This document shows positions 28,075-36,860 of a stretch of 64,000 bases of DNA, one piece after another. The stretch spans positions 27,744-91,743 of the forward strand of contig NZ_BJDW01000012.1 in NCBI RefSeq assembly GCF_005405345.1. Reading direction: 5' to 3'. The DNA is from Enterococcus viikkiensis (lineage in GTDB: Bacteria; Bacillota; Bacilli; Lactobacillales; Enterococcaceae). The position numbers and the translations under genes are program-made. The first letter of the stretch is position 1; every line of letters starts with the position of its first letter. Below the pieces are notes generated by a model. It did not search any database and was not told the DNA's origin. It saw only the letters and a program-made list of their open reading frames with translations.

Positions 28075-28854
28075 ATGAAATTAGAAAATAATACCGTGCT
28101 TATTACCGGAGGAACCTCAGGACTCGGTTTAGGCCTAGCCCAAGCTCTTTTAAAGCATAATACCGTGATCGTTACTTCTCGCCGTCCGGCGGTGATTGAG
28201 CAAGTAACGGCTGAAAATCCTGGATTGATCGGTTATCCAGTCGATGTCAGCGATCTAGCCAGTGTTGAGCGTTTAAAAGAAAGGATTCTAAACGAACATC
28301 CGACACTAAATATGGTGATTAATTCGGCTGGAATTATGCAAAGCGTGAATTTTTTTGACGCGGCTGCTCCGTTGTCGAAAGAAATCGAAACCAATTTAAT
28401 TGGAACGATCAATGTCGATAAAGTTTTTCTGCCATTGTTGGCACAGCAACCCGAAGCAACATTGGTGAATATTACTTCTGGGCTGGCTTATGTGGCGAGT
28501 ACGGCTAATCCGATTTATTCCGCTAGTAAATCTGGAGTGGGCGCATTGACCGAAGCGATTCGCGGCCAAGCCGATTATTTTGGACATGAAAAGCTGCATG
28601 TCATTCAAGTTGCACCACCCTTAGTTTCAGAGACCAATTTGAATCCAGCGATGCATGAAAATGGTGAAAAGAATCCGTTGAATATGAAACTAGCGGATTT
28701 TGTTCCACTGGTGATTAAAGGAATCGAAAAAGATAAAGCAGTTATTAATCCCGGTCCTAGTAAATTATTGAATATCATTGGTCGATTCGCTCCAATGGCG
28801 TTACGTATAGGGGCGATGAAAGGTTCAATGGCGACCGAATTCGTAAAAAAATAA
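28075..28854 (+). CDS. short-chain dehydrogenase, DltE-like
   Basis: 259 residues. Cofactor motif TGGTSGLGLG, the NSAG motif (VINSAGIM), catalytic Ser/Tyr/Lys (ITSGLAY...YSASKSGV). The class is close to DltE-like oxidoreductases. Substrate unknown. Monocistronic, with its own promoter and terminator. Confidence 0.85.
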   Translation: MKLENNTVLITGGTSGLGLGLAQALLKHNTVIVTSRRPAVIEQVTAENPGLIGYPVDVSDLASVERLKERILNEHPTLNMVINSAGIMQSVNFFDAAAPLSKEIETNLIGTINVDKVFLPLLAQQPEATLVNITSGLAYVASTANPIYSASKSGVGALTEAIRGQADYFGHEKLHVIQVAPPLVSETNLNPAMHENGEKNPLNMKLADFVPLVIKGIEKDKAVINPGPSKLLNIIGRFAPMALRIGAMKGSMATEFVKK

Positions 28855-28863
28855 AGTGAATGT

Positions 28864-28900
28864 AAAGCCCTTAAGAGCAAAAAATCTTAAGGGCTTTTTT
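28864..28900 (+). terminator. terminator after the dehydrogenase
   Basis: AAAGCCCTTAAGA (28864-28876) with TCTTAAGGGCTTT (28885-28897) and a T run. Confidence 0.85.
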
Positions 28901-28990
28901 AGCGTTAAATTGGAAACAAGAGGCACGAACACTTAAGAAAGCTAAAAATGAAGCGATATTCACATGAATGAAATTTCATGTTATTTTATA

Positions 28991-29048
28991 TTGACAGCTC
29001 TTTTCTTGGATGGTAAAGTATCGTTAACTAATCGTAATTATTACGTTT
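28991..29048 (+). promoter_or_regulatory. adcA promoter with Zur-type box
   Basis: TTGACA (28991-28996), 17 bases, TAAAGT (29014-29019). Just downstream, the perfect palindrome CGTAATTATTACG (29033-29045), flanked by AA and TTT, matches the Bacillus Zur box core (CGTAATNATTACG). Zinc repression of adcA through Zur is the direct reading. Confidence 0.75.
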
Positions 29049-29111
29049 TGTGTAACGCGAATAGGAGGGCATAAACAAGGTAATACTGCTGTTCATAGTC
29101 TTGGAGATTTC

Positions 29112-29174
29112 ATGCACTTAGTGATCATGGACTGCTTATTTTATGATTGCCTAACGATTCGTTGTAATTTTTAA
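29112..29174 (+). CDS. possible 20-residue uORF in the adcA leader
   Basis: ATG 29112 after GGAG reads MHLVIMDCLFYDCLTIRCNF and stops at 29174. It has three Cys and one His in a zinc-controlled leader, but no terminator or hairpin follows, so this is weak. Confidence 0.2.
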   Translation: MHLVIMDCLFYDCLTIRCNF

Positions 29175-29237
29175 TTGTGAAGTCGATTTAGTGGATGAAC
29201 GTCAGCGGTAAAAATAGTTTTAAGAAAGAGGTTGGGA

Positions 29238-30755
29238 ATGAAGAAGTTAGGGTTAGTTTTGTTTAGTATAGGAGCGTTGATCGGTCTGGCTGGGTGCAAA
29301 GAGAATAATCAAGCGGCGACCAAAAGCAAAAATGATAAGCTGCAGATCGTTGCGACCTTTTATCCGATGTATGATTTTACTAAAAATATCGTGGGTGATG
29401 AAGCGGAGGTGTCCTTATTGATGCCAGCTGGAACGGAGCCTCATGATTACGAGCCTTCCGCTAGAGATTTGGCGAAGATCACAGATGCCGATGCATTTAT
29501 TTATCATAATGAAAATATGGAAATGTGGGTACCCAAAGCAATCAAATCGTGGGAAAAAGGCTCACCGAATATTGTTGAAGGCACAAAAGGGATGCTGCTA
29601 CTTCCAGGTGAAGAAGAACATGGGCATAGTCACGAAGAAGGGCATCCCCATGCGTTGGACCCCCATACTTGGGTATCGCCTTATCGAGCAATCCAAGAAG
29701 TGGAATCAATCAAAGAGCAGTTGAGTGCACTTTATCCAGAAAAAAAGGCCGTCTTTGAAGTCAATGCAAAAAAATATTTAGCCGAGCTTGAGGCCTTGGA
29801 TAAAAGCTATACAACAACTTTACAAGCGGCGAAGCAAAAGAATTTTGTTACCCAGCATACCGCCTTTAGTTATTTGGCGCTGGATTATGGCTTGAATCAA
29901 GTTGGTATCTCTGGGATCAATCCGGATCAAGAGCCGGACCCTTCGCGAATTGCGGAATTAAAACACTATGTCGAAGAAAATCAAATCCGCTATATTTATT
30001 CAGAGAATACCAATCAAGGCAAAGTGGCCCAAACTTTGGTGGACGAGACAAAGGTAAAACTAGCTGTCTTGAATCCGTTAGAAAGTCTGACTAAAAAGCA
30101 GCTAGACGCCGGAGAAAATTATTTGTCGATCATGGAGCAAAATCTGTCAGCTTTGAAGAAAACCACTAGCGTCGCCGGAAAAGCGATTCAACCGGAGCAT
30201 GCAGCAAAATCGGAAGAAACGATCTATCACGGCTATTTCAAGGATTCACAAGTAAAGGACCGTCCGTTGTCAGATTTTAATGGGAAGTGGCAATCGGTCT
30301 ATCCGCTTTTGGAAAAAGGTGACTTAGATCAAGTATTCGATTATAAAGCTAAATTGACTAACGATAAGACCGCAGCAGAATACAAAGAGTATTACGAAAC
30401 AGGGTATCAAACGGACGTTGAACAACTCACGATCAAAGGTGATCAGATTGATTTTATAGTGGCGGGTCAGCATCATCAATACAAATATGAAGCGATCGGT
30501 TATAAAATTTTAAACTATGCTAAAGGCAATCGCGGGGTACGCTTCACCTTTGAGACAAAAGATCCCGCTGCGGGTAAGTATAAATATGTTCAGTTTAGTG
30601 ATCATGGGATCGCACCAGGTAAGTCGTCACACTTCCATCTGTATGTTGGAGGCGAGAGTCAGGCTGCCTTATACGAAGAATTAGACAACTGGCCGACCTA
30701 TTATCCGCAGTCTATGAGTAGTCAAGCGATTGCGCAGGAAATGTTGGCCCATTAA
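29238..30755 (+). CDS. adcA: zinc-binding lipoprotein AdcA with ZinT domain
   Basis: 505 residues. Lipoprotein signal with lipobox GLAGC. Cluster A-I binding-protein domain (about 30-310): zinc-ligand His in TEPHDYEPS, a His-rich loop EEEHGHSHEEGHPHALDPHTW, and Gln-His in VTQHTAFSYL. A C-terminal ZinT domain (about 330-505, starting TIYHGYFKDSQVKDRPLSD) with HFHLYVGG. It captures zinc outside the membrane for an AdcBC importer coded elsewhere. Start ATG 29238 after GAGG is preferred to TTG 29232. Confidence 0.95.
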   Translation: MKKLGLVLFSIGALIGLAGCKENNQAATKSKNDKLQIVATFYPMYDFTKNIVGDEAEVSLLMPAGTEPHDYEPSARDLAKITDADAFIYHNENMEMWVPKAIKSWEKGSPNIVEGTKGMLLLPGEEEHGHSHEEGHPHALDPHTWVSPYRAIQEVESIKEQLSALYPEKKAVFEVNAKKYLAELEALDKSYTTTLQAAKQKNFVTQHTAFSYLALDYGLNQVGISGINPDQEPDPSRIAELKHYVEENQIRYIYSENTNQGKVAQTLVDETKVKLAVLNPLESLTKKQLDAGENYLSIMEQNLSALKKTTSVAGKAIQPEHAAKSEETIYHGYFKDSQVKDRPLSDFNGKWQSVYPLLEKGDLDQVFDYKAKLTNDKTAAEYKEYYETGYQTDVEQLTIKGDQIDFIVAGQHHQYKYEAIGYKILNYAKGNRGVRFTFETKDPAAGKYKYVQFSDHGIAPGKSSHFHLYVGGESQAALYEELDNWPTYYPQSMSSQAIAQEMLAH

Positions 30756-30772
30756 TCAAGGAGGGGAGCGAC

Positions 30773-30889
30773 TTGGAAAAAACGGATTTGGCAAGTGCCT
30801 ATCGTCGTTTAAAAAGTCCCAATATCAAAACCCGTAAACGCGCGTTAAAAATCATCAAGGCCGTGAAACGTGGACAACTAAAGAAATAA
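30773..30889 (+). CDS. 38-residue basic protein, putative metal homeostasis protein
   Basis: A small frame starting with TTG 30773, seven bases after GGAGGGG, and ending at TAA 30889. Sequence starts MEKTDLASAYRRLKSPNIKT and is followed by RKRALKIIK and further Lys/Arg; it is highly basic and has no Cys. Eighteen bases after adcA and before the operon terminator, so it is co-transcribed under Zur. It resembles tiny proteins that I recall as annotated putative metal homeostasis protein in enterococci and lactobacilli; function unproven. Confidence 0.6.
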   Translation: MEKTDLASAYRRLKSPNIKTRKRALKIIKAVKRGQLKK

Positions 30890-30896
30890 AAATCCT

Positions 30897-30932
30897 GGAG
30901 CTGCGCAAGGTCAAAGCGCAGCTCCTTTTTTG
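30897..30932 (+). terminator. terminator of the adcA operon
   Basis: GGAGCTGCGC (30897-30906) with GCGCAGCTCC (30916-30925) and six T. Confidence 0.9.
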
Positions 30933-31063
30933 TGGCTTACTTTGGAAGGAAGCTGCGTATTCAAAGAATTAACTAAAATTGGCCCAATCAGCGTTATCCA
31001 TTCGCTTCTGCTTATTCACAAATGCTAGAATGAAGAAAGTAGCTATATTTAAGGAGGTCTGCC

Positions 31064-32101
31064 ATGAAGAAAAAGCTGGTATATGTAATTGCATTTGCTG
31101 GAATCCTTCTGCTTGGCTTAGTGATTCAGGCGAAAAGCAGTATATTTTATTCAGAAGCAGTTATAAAAGTGGAACAGGTGACGCAAGAGGGAAATAGACA
31201 AACCATCTCTGGAACGCTGCTGAATCGTAGCGGACAGGCAACAGTAGAGATGGACTATCATGAAAATGAAGCTGTACATCCTTTGTATCGCCAAGGCGAG
31301 CAACTGATTGTTCGAAAGCTTGGCAGCCAGTGGCAAGTGCTTTCACTAAAACGCGATGGCTATGTATTTATGTTGCTGGCTTTATTCGTTTGGTTGGTGC
31401 TGCTGATCAGTGGCAAGGGCGGAATTTCCACGTTGCTGGGCTTAGCGCTGAATAGTTTTTTATTGGTGGGCTTTTTGTGGGTGCATCAGGCGAGTCAATG
31501 GTCGTTGCTAGTATTAATGAGTGTCTATACGGTTGTGGCGGTTGTTGTGGCGATGGGAACATCCTATGGCTTTAGAAATTTAGATGTAAGGAAGCTTTTA
31601 GGTACCTTAATGAGTGTCTTTCTCGCTTTTTTTATTTGTTTACTGGCGATGCATTGGTTGAAGGACGACGGCTTACGCTATGAAGAGCTGCAGTTTATTA
31701 CGCGGCCGTACCGTTCGGTTTTCTTAGGTGGCTTATTGATTGGTGCGATTGGTGCCAGTATGGATAACGTGGTGACGATTATCTCCAGCCTAGATGAAAT
31801 CAGAGAAAAAAATCCACAACTGCCTTTGAAACAGCTGCTGCATTCAGGTCAGCAGATTGCTCAAGATACAGCCTCATCCATGATCAATGTCTTGATGTTT
31901 GCGTATCTCAGTGGGGCGATTCCGGCATTTGTTTTCTATATTGCCAATGGCTGGAATTTTGCAGATGTTATGGGAATGCACTTATCACTAGAAATTTTGC
32001 GTACATTGTGTGGCGGCTTCGCGATCGTTTTATCTGTACCGCTGGCATTAGCGGCTTTTGGTGTGGCTGAAGGGATTCAGGAGAGGAGGCAGACTAAATG
32101 A
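31064..32101 (+). CDS. YibE/F-like membrane protein, first of pair
   Basis: 345 residues. One N-terminal helix, an extracytoplasmic beta-rich domain (about 28-95), then about seven membrane helices with GAIGASMDNVVTIISSLDEI and SGQQIAQDTASSMINVLMFAYLSG, the YibE/F core. AAGGAGG ribosome site. Function unknown. Overlaps the next gene by 4 bases. Confidence 0.8.
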   Translation: MKKKLVYVIAFAGILLLGLVIQAKSSIFYSEAVIKVEQVTQEGNRQTISGTLLNRSGQATVEMDYHENEAVHPLYRQGEQLIVRKLGSQWQVLSLKRDGYVFMLLALFVWLVLLISGKGGISTLLGLALNSFLLVGFLWVHQASQWSLLVLMSVYTVVAVVVAMGTSYGFRNLDVRKLLGTLMSVFLAFFICLLAMHWLKDDGLRYEELQFITRPYRSVFLGGLLIGAIGASMDNVVTIISSLDEIREKNPQLPLKQLLHSGQQIAQDTASSMINVLMFAYLSGAIPAFVFYIANGWNFADVMGMHLSLEILRTLCGGFAIVLSVPLALAAFGVAEGIQERRQTK

Positions 32102-32859
32102 ATGTACTGCTCGTTCTTACGTTACTGTTAGTGGGCTTAGTTGTTTTGGTTTTTAAGCGAAGCTCGATCTATATGATCACCGGCACCTTCGCGAATTTCT
32201 GCTTGTTTCTTTTGCTGTTGTTTCTGTTGAGCCACAATGTTCCGGTATATCCAGTGACGTTTTTGATTTTTCTTGGGGTAACGCTGGTGACCTTGTTCTA
32301 CATCAATGACGTCAATCAAAAAACCAAAGCCGCTTTTCTTTGTGTGCTGTGTTTCTTGCTTGTTTTTACACTGGTCTCCCAGACTTTCATTCAGGTATTG
32401 CAGGTCCATGGCTTTGCCCTTGAAGAATTGGATGAATTGCAAATGATGGATTTGTCGGTTGATGTTCCTTTTTCAGCGTTAAATCGTTCGATCATTTTAA
32501 TGAGCTTTTCTGGTGCGGTGATTGACAGTAGTATGGCGGTTAGTAGCTCGACGTATGAAATTTTTTCCCAGACGGCTGATCTAACCTTTAAGGAATTGTG
32601 GCATTCCAGTATGAAGGTAGTACAAGCGATCTTAAGTTCAACGATCAATACGTTGCTTTTTGCTTTTATGGGATCGAGTCTGGCTTTGATCATTTGGATT
32701 CAGGATTTAAAGTATTCCTTTTTAGAAGTGATCAACTCCAAGGCCTTCGTGGGTGAATTGCTGATCAGCATTTTGACAAGTAGCGCTGCGGTAATTATTT
32801 TACCGCTAACGGCGCTGGCTGCCAGTTATCTCTTTTATAACCGCTATTTCCTAAAATAA
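32098..32859 (+). CDS. YibE/F-like membrane protein, second of pair
   Basis: 253 residues, about seven helices, with FSGAVIDSSMAVSSSTYEIF and MKVVQAILSSTINTLLFAFMGSS corresponding to the motifs of its partner. Starts at the ATGA overlap; probably forms a complex with it. Confidence 0.8.
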   Translation: MNVLLVLTLLLVGLVVLVFKRSSIYMITGTFANFCLFLLLLFLLSHNVPVYPVTFLIFLGVTLVTLFYINDVNQKTKAAFLCVLCFLLVFTLVSQTFIQVLQVHGFALEELDELQMMDLSVDVPFSALNRSIILMSFSGAVIDSSMAVSSSTYEIFSQTADLTFKELWHSSMKVVQAILSSTINTLLFAFMGSSLALIIWIQDLKYSFLEVINSKAFVGELLISILTSSAAVIILPLTALAASYLFYNRYFLK

Positions 32860-32861
32860 TC

Positions 32862-32914
32862 GACAAAAACTCGCTCAGACGTAGAAGAAGCATACGTCTA
32901 AGCGAGTTTTTGTC
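32862..32914. terminator. large bidirectional terminator
   Basis: GACAAAAACTCGCT plus AGACGTA (32862-32883) pairs with TACGTCT plus AGCGAGTTTTTGTC (32893-32914), one mismatch. Serves the YibE/F pair and the convergent glp genes. Confidence 0.9.
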
Positions 32915-32915
32915 A

Positions 32916-33272
32916 CTAAATTCCTGGCAAATTACTAGTAGCGACTAGATCGACTCCCGTATCCAGCAGATTTTCTACTACGACATCGCCGATCGAGACC
33001 GGTGCTTGTAAGCGCACACGGTTAATGATCTTCATGGCGTCTTTGACCGAACCTTTTGGGATGCCATCCGCGGTTTTGACCGAACAGCGGGCCGATTTTG
33101 TTCCTGTGTTGACGACGACCGTGGAAGTCACGACCCGGATTGGATTTGTTGCTTCGGCTTTGCCGTATTTCACGCCTTTATTGCAGCTATTGCCGCTGAC
33201 CTGATATTCATTTTCTTCATCGACGCTTAAATGACAGCCTTTTGGGCACATAATACAAATAAATTTTTTCAT
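32916..33272 (-). CDS. DUF1667 small Cys-rich subunit of glycerol-3-phosphate oxidation
   Basis: 118 residues from ATG 33272 after AGGAGG. Start MKKFICIMCPKGCHL with later CNKG gives a four-Cys metal or cluster site; DUF1667. Directly downstream of two flavoproteins, as the third part of an anaerobic-type glycerol-3-phosphate dehydrogenase set found in Firmicutes. Confidence 0.8.
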   Translation of the reverse strand: MKKFICIMCPKGCHLSVDEENEYQVSGNSCNKGVKYGKAEATNPIRVVTSTVVVNTGTKSARCSVKTADGIPKGSVKDAMKIINRVRLQAPVSIGDVVVENLLDTGVDLVATSNLPGI

Positions 33273-33273
33273 G

Positions 33274-34530
33274 TTAGTGAACCTCCTGTACAGAGATTTC
33301 AATTTCATTATTGTTGATCTTATCAATCACTTTTTTAGAGACATTGATTTTTTCTAATTCACCTGGAATAAGGTAGCTTTTTTTCTTTTGGGCTAAGATT
33401 TCGCCGTGAGAACTGATGGTGATCTGACAGTCGTCAAACACTTGATTGACTCTGAAAAACATTTCGACTTTGCGGTCGACATTTTCTTCCCGAATTTTTT
33501 GTGGTACAACATAAGAAACATGTTCGCCGTTTTTAACGATCAAACTATTGTCGTCCTCTTTTTTGGGTTGAAGAATATACTGAGCTGCAGCAGTTCCAGC
33601 CCGCTCGCTTTCCGCTGTTACAAAATCGACGAGATCATGGACGTGAACCACATTGCCACAAGCAAAAATCCCCGGAACCTGCGTCTCCATGTTTTCATAT
33701 ACGACCGCACCGTGAGTCCGATTATCTAAAGGCACACCAGCCCCGCGACTCAATTCATTTTCAGGGATCAGTCCCACCGATAATAAAATTGTGTCACATT
33801 CAAAGGTTTGCTCAGTTCCTGGAATCGGTTGTCGTTTTTCATCTACTTCAGAGACAACGACTGCTTCGACCCGGCTTTTTCCTCGGACATCGGTAATAGT
33901 ATGGGAAAGCAGCAAAGGAATATCGTAATCCTCCAAACATTGCACGATATTTCGAGTCAAACCGCCGGAATAAGGCATCACTTCCACACATGCTAAAACC
34001 TCGGCGCCTTCTAAGGTCATGCGGCGAGCCATGATTAAACCAATATCGCCAGAGCCTAAAATGATTACTTTTTTTCCGACCATGTAGCCTTCCATATTGA
34101 CATAGCGTTGGGCAGTGCCGGCAGTATAGACCCCAGCCGGACGACTGCCGGGAATGCCGATCGCCCCGCGCGTCCGTTCGCGACAGCCCATCGCCAAAAT
34201 AATGGCTTTACTTTGCAAGATTTGATAACCTTGCTCCTTATTGACGATGTGGACATTTTTGTCTTCCGTGACTTCCAGGACCATTGTATCAAGGCAGACT
34301 TGGATCGATGTATCTTCCAACATATCGATAAAACGCTGAGCGTATTCCGGTCCAGTCAATTCGGTTTTAAAATAGGTTAGGCCAAAGCCATTATGGATAC
34401 ACTGATTTAAAATACCGCCTAATTGATGATCCCGTTCAATGATCAAAATGTCTTTCACACCTTGCTTATAGGCTGCTAAAGCAGCAGCTAAACCAGCGGG
34501 CCCGCCACCGATGACAATCAATTCATACAT
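33274..34530 (-). CDS. FAD-dependent pyridine nucleotide-disulfide oxidoreductase, glp operon
   Basis: 418 residues. FAD site VIGGGPAGLAAALAA at the N-terminus, NAD site ILGSGDIGLIMARR near 165, and a C-terminal FAD motif GIFACGNVV. The sequence QLGGILNQCIHNGFGL is typical of the second flavoprotein of these operons. Ends one base before the DUF1667 start. Likely moves electrons from the GlpA-like subunit. Confidence 0.8.
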   Translation of the reverse strand: MYELIVIGGGPAGLAAALAAYKQGVKDILIIERDHQLGGILNQCIHNGFGLTYFKTELTGPEYAQRFIDMLEDTSIQVCLDTMVLEVTEDKNVHIVNKEQGYQILQSKAIILAMGCRERTRGAIGIPGSRPAGVYTAGTAQRYVNMEGYMVGKKVIILGSGDIGLIMARRMTLEGAEVLACVEVMPYSGGLTRNIVQCLEDYDIPLLLSHTITDVRGKSRVEAVVVSEVDEKRQPIPGTEQTFECDTILLSVGLIPENELSRGAGVPLDNRTHGAVVYENMETQVPGIFACGNVVHVHDLVDFVTAESERAGTAAAQYILQPKKEDDNSLIVKNGEHVSYVVPQKIREENVDRKVEMFFRVNQVFDDCQITISSHGEILAQKKKSYLIPGELEKINVSKKVIDKINNNEIEISVQEVH

Positions 34531-34531
34531 T

Positions 34532-35980
34532 TTAAAACCCTCCCTTCGTTGCTTCGACTAAAATCCTGCTGTCTGCTCGATCCTGTAAAATTTCTAACGG
34601 CGACAGGTCTAGCTCATCGGCTAAAATTTCCAATACGCGTGGCCCACAGAAGCCACCTTGGCAGCGTCCCATGCCTGCATGGCAGCGCCGCTTGATGCCG
34701 TCTAATGAAGTGGGTTTGATAGGAGAATGGGCAGCGTCTCGAATCTCACCTTCAGTAATGGTCTCGCAACGGCAGATCACATGGCCGTAGGTTGGGTCTT
34801 GTTTGATTAACTGATTCTTTTCATCGATGTCTAATTCACGAAAAACAATTCGTTCACGGGTATCAATGAAATCATCCTTTAATGAAAATTTTTGTTGTAG
34901 AGACTCTTCCAATAATTCGATTCCGTAAACTGCGATTGCAGGGGCAGAACTTAAGCCTGGTGATTTGATTCCGGCTAAATCGATAAAGCCAGGCAGGGCT
35001 TCTTGGATGATAAAATCGTCAATCGTACTATTGGCCCGTACACCAGAAAAATTCCGGATCGACTGGCGGAGATTCAGCTCGGGTACAGATTTTCTCGCCA
35101 ACTCACCGACTTGCTTTAAGCCATCTGCGGTATTGCCGGTATCACTACCGCTATCTAGGTCAGTTTTTAGCACAGTTTCAGAATTCGGACCAACAATCAA
35201 ATTCCCATGGACCGTTGGACTGATCAGCACCCCTTTGCCGACGCTGGAAGGACATTGAAAGATGACGTGGTGCACGACTGTGCCTTCTGAACGATCCAAT
35301 AAATAATATTCCCCCCGCTTTGGAGTGATTTCAAAATTAGGTTCGGCGATCAGGTTATGAATGTCATCTGAATGGACCCCCGCAGCATTGAAAATCGCTT
35401 TGGTTTGATAGACGGATTGATTGGTCGTGATCTGATAACCTTCTGGGATTTTTTCGATAGCGGTCACGCGATTATTTAATGCTAGTTGCACACCATTTTT
35501 GATGGCGGTTTCAGTTAATGCCAAACAAAGCTCCCATGGATTGACGATCCCTGCGGATGGTGCGTAAAGTGCTCCTAAGGCGTGTTCGGAAAGATTCGGC
35601 TCTTTTGTTAGCAGCTCCTTTTGGTCCAGTAGTTCCATGTCGGGGACGCCATTTTCAATTCCTCGTTGATAAAGGTCTTTAAGTAGCAGCAATTCCTCTT
35701 CAGAAAAAGCAACGACTAGGGAACCAATGGGATCGTAATGAACGGAAAGCTTTCGACACAACTCCTTTGTACGTTCGACGCCTTCAACATTCAGCTTCGC
35801 CATCAATGAGCCAGGCTCTGGATCAAAGCCGGCGTGGATAATAGCGCTGTTGGCCTTTGTTTGCCCCAAACTGACATCATTCTCCGCCTCTAAAACTAGC
35901 GTGTTCAGTTGATACTTGCTTAATTCATAAGCGGTCGCCGCACCGACGATCCCGCAACCAATGATAGTGATATCGTACAT
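34532..35980 (-). CDS. GlpA-like FAD glycerol-3-phosphate dehydrogenase with BFD-type Cys domain
   Basis: 482 residues from ATG 35980 after AGGAGG (frame extends to 36010 without ribosome site). DAO fold with IIGCGIVGAATAYELSKY; C-terminal BFD-like [2Fe-2S] region with VICRCETITEGEIRDA and RRCHAGMGRCQGGFC. Oxidises glycerol-3-phosphate to dihydroxyacetone phosphate. First gene of the glp operon, behind a GlpP-type terminator. Confidence 0.8.
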   Translation of the reverse strand: MYDITIIGCGIVGAATAYELSKYQLNTLVLEAENDVSLGQTKANSAIIHAGFDPEPGSLMAKLNVEGVERTKELCRKLSVHYDPIGSLVVAFSEEELLLLKDLYQRGIENGVPDMELLDQKELLTKEPNLSEHALGALYAPSAGIVNPWELCLALTETAIKNGVQLALNNRVTAIEKIPEGYQITTNQSVYQTKAIFNAAGVHSDDIHNLIAEPNFEITPKRGEYYLLDRSEGTVVHHVIFQCPSSVGKGVLISPTVHGNLIVGPNSETVLKTDLDSGSDTGNTADGLKQVGELARKSVPELNLRQSIRNFSGVRANSTIDDFIIQEALPGFIDLAGIKSPGLSSAPAIAVYGIELLEESLQQKFSLKDDFIDTRERIVFRELDIDEKNQLIKQDPTYGHVICRCETITEGEIRDAAHSPIKPTSLDGIKRRCHAGMGRCQGGFCGPRVLEILADELDLSPLEILQDRADSRILVEATKGGF

Positions 35981-36012
35981 CGTTATTCCTCCTAATCTAA
36001 CTCTAGTCACAC

Positions 36013-36075
36013 AAAAAAAGAGTATAAGAAACAGACGCCAATGTTTGTTGACGTTTGTTGCTATACTCTTTTTTA
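36013..36075 (-). promoter_or_regulatory. GlpP-type leader terminator
   Basis: On the reverse strand AAAAAAGAGTATA pairs with TATACTCTTTTTT, enclosing a further imperfect stem (ACGTCAA/TTGGCGT), about 30 bases before the GlpA-like start. The gene for the antiterminator GlpP lies immediately upstream, so control by antitermination in response to glycerol-3-phosphate is expected. Confidence 0.75.
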
Positions 36076-36102
36076 ATCTCTAGCACGTATTTGATTACCT
36101 GT

Positions 36103-36131
36103 ATTATAACACCATTAATCCTTTACGACAA
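36103..36131 (-). promoter_or_regulatory. promoter of the glp operon
   Basis: Reverse strand TTGTCG (36131-36126), 17 bases, TATAAT (36108-36103). It starts between the end of glpP and the leader terminator. Confidence 0.7.
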
Positions 36132-36134
36132 TCT

Positions 36135-36704
36135 TTAAATCGACCAGACTTGACTGTCCGTAGTGGAAACCGCCAAACTGCCTGCTCCTAGTGCGCCTAA
36201 GACATCTTCCTTATCATGAATCAGGCCGCCAACGATCAAAGGTTTGCGGGACTGTTTTACCAAGCCTTTGATAATTTTAGGCGAAACATTGGGTAAAACT
36301 TCCACTAGATCCGCCTCTGTTTGTAACAGCTGGCGCTCCACATTGTTTAAGGCAGAGGAGTCCAGTAAAAAAAAACGCTGGATCGCTAATAACTGATGAC
36401 GTTTGGCATAACGTACGATGGCAGATTTTGTTGAGATAATGCCGTCAAAAGCCGTCTGTTGTTTTATATAATCAATCGCCATTTCATCAGAGGATAATCC
36501 TTTCACGAGATCTGCGTGAAGAATCGCAATTTTGCCGTGTTGTTTGATTTTTTCTGAGAGCTCCGGTAGTTGCATTAGGTGGGATTGCAGGACAAATATA
36601 ACTTCCACTTCGTTCAGTAAGGCGGCGGTCAATTCTTCTTCGCTCTTAATCGCCGCAATCACTGGCGCAATCTCTAATTTTTGATATAAGTCATGAGTAT
36701 TCAT
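36135..36704 (-). CDS. glpP: glycerol-3-phosphate responsive antiterminator
   Basis: 189 residues, the GlpP length. PVIAAIKSEEEL at the start, HADLVKGLSSDEMAIDYI, LLEVLPN-like DLVEVLPNVSPKII and PLIVGGLIHDKEDV are the family motifs of this TIM-barrel RNA-binding regulator. Upstream of, and same strand as, the operon it controls. Confidence 0.9.
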   Translation of the reverse strand: MNTHDLYQKLEIAPVIAAIKSEEELTAALLNEVEVIFVLQSHLMQLPELSEKIKQHGKIAILHADLVKGLSSDEMAIDYIKQQTAFDGIISTKSAIVRYAKRHQLLAIQRFFLLDSSALNNVERQLLQTEADLVEVLPNVSPKIIKGLVKQSRKPLIVGGLIHDKEDVLGALGAGSLAVSTTDSQVWSI

Positions 36705-36860
36705 CGCTAAACTCCTTGGTTTTATGACTAAGTCTGTCAGTTCATCTTATTATTATTTTACCACGGAAGAATCCTTAGGAACGCTTATAAAAAAGAATAA
36801 TGATCGTTTTATTCAAGGAGTGGCCTTTAAGGATACTAGCTGATCCATTTAGCGTGAAGT

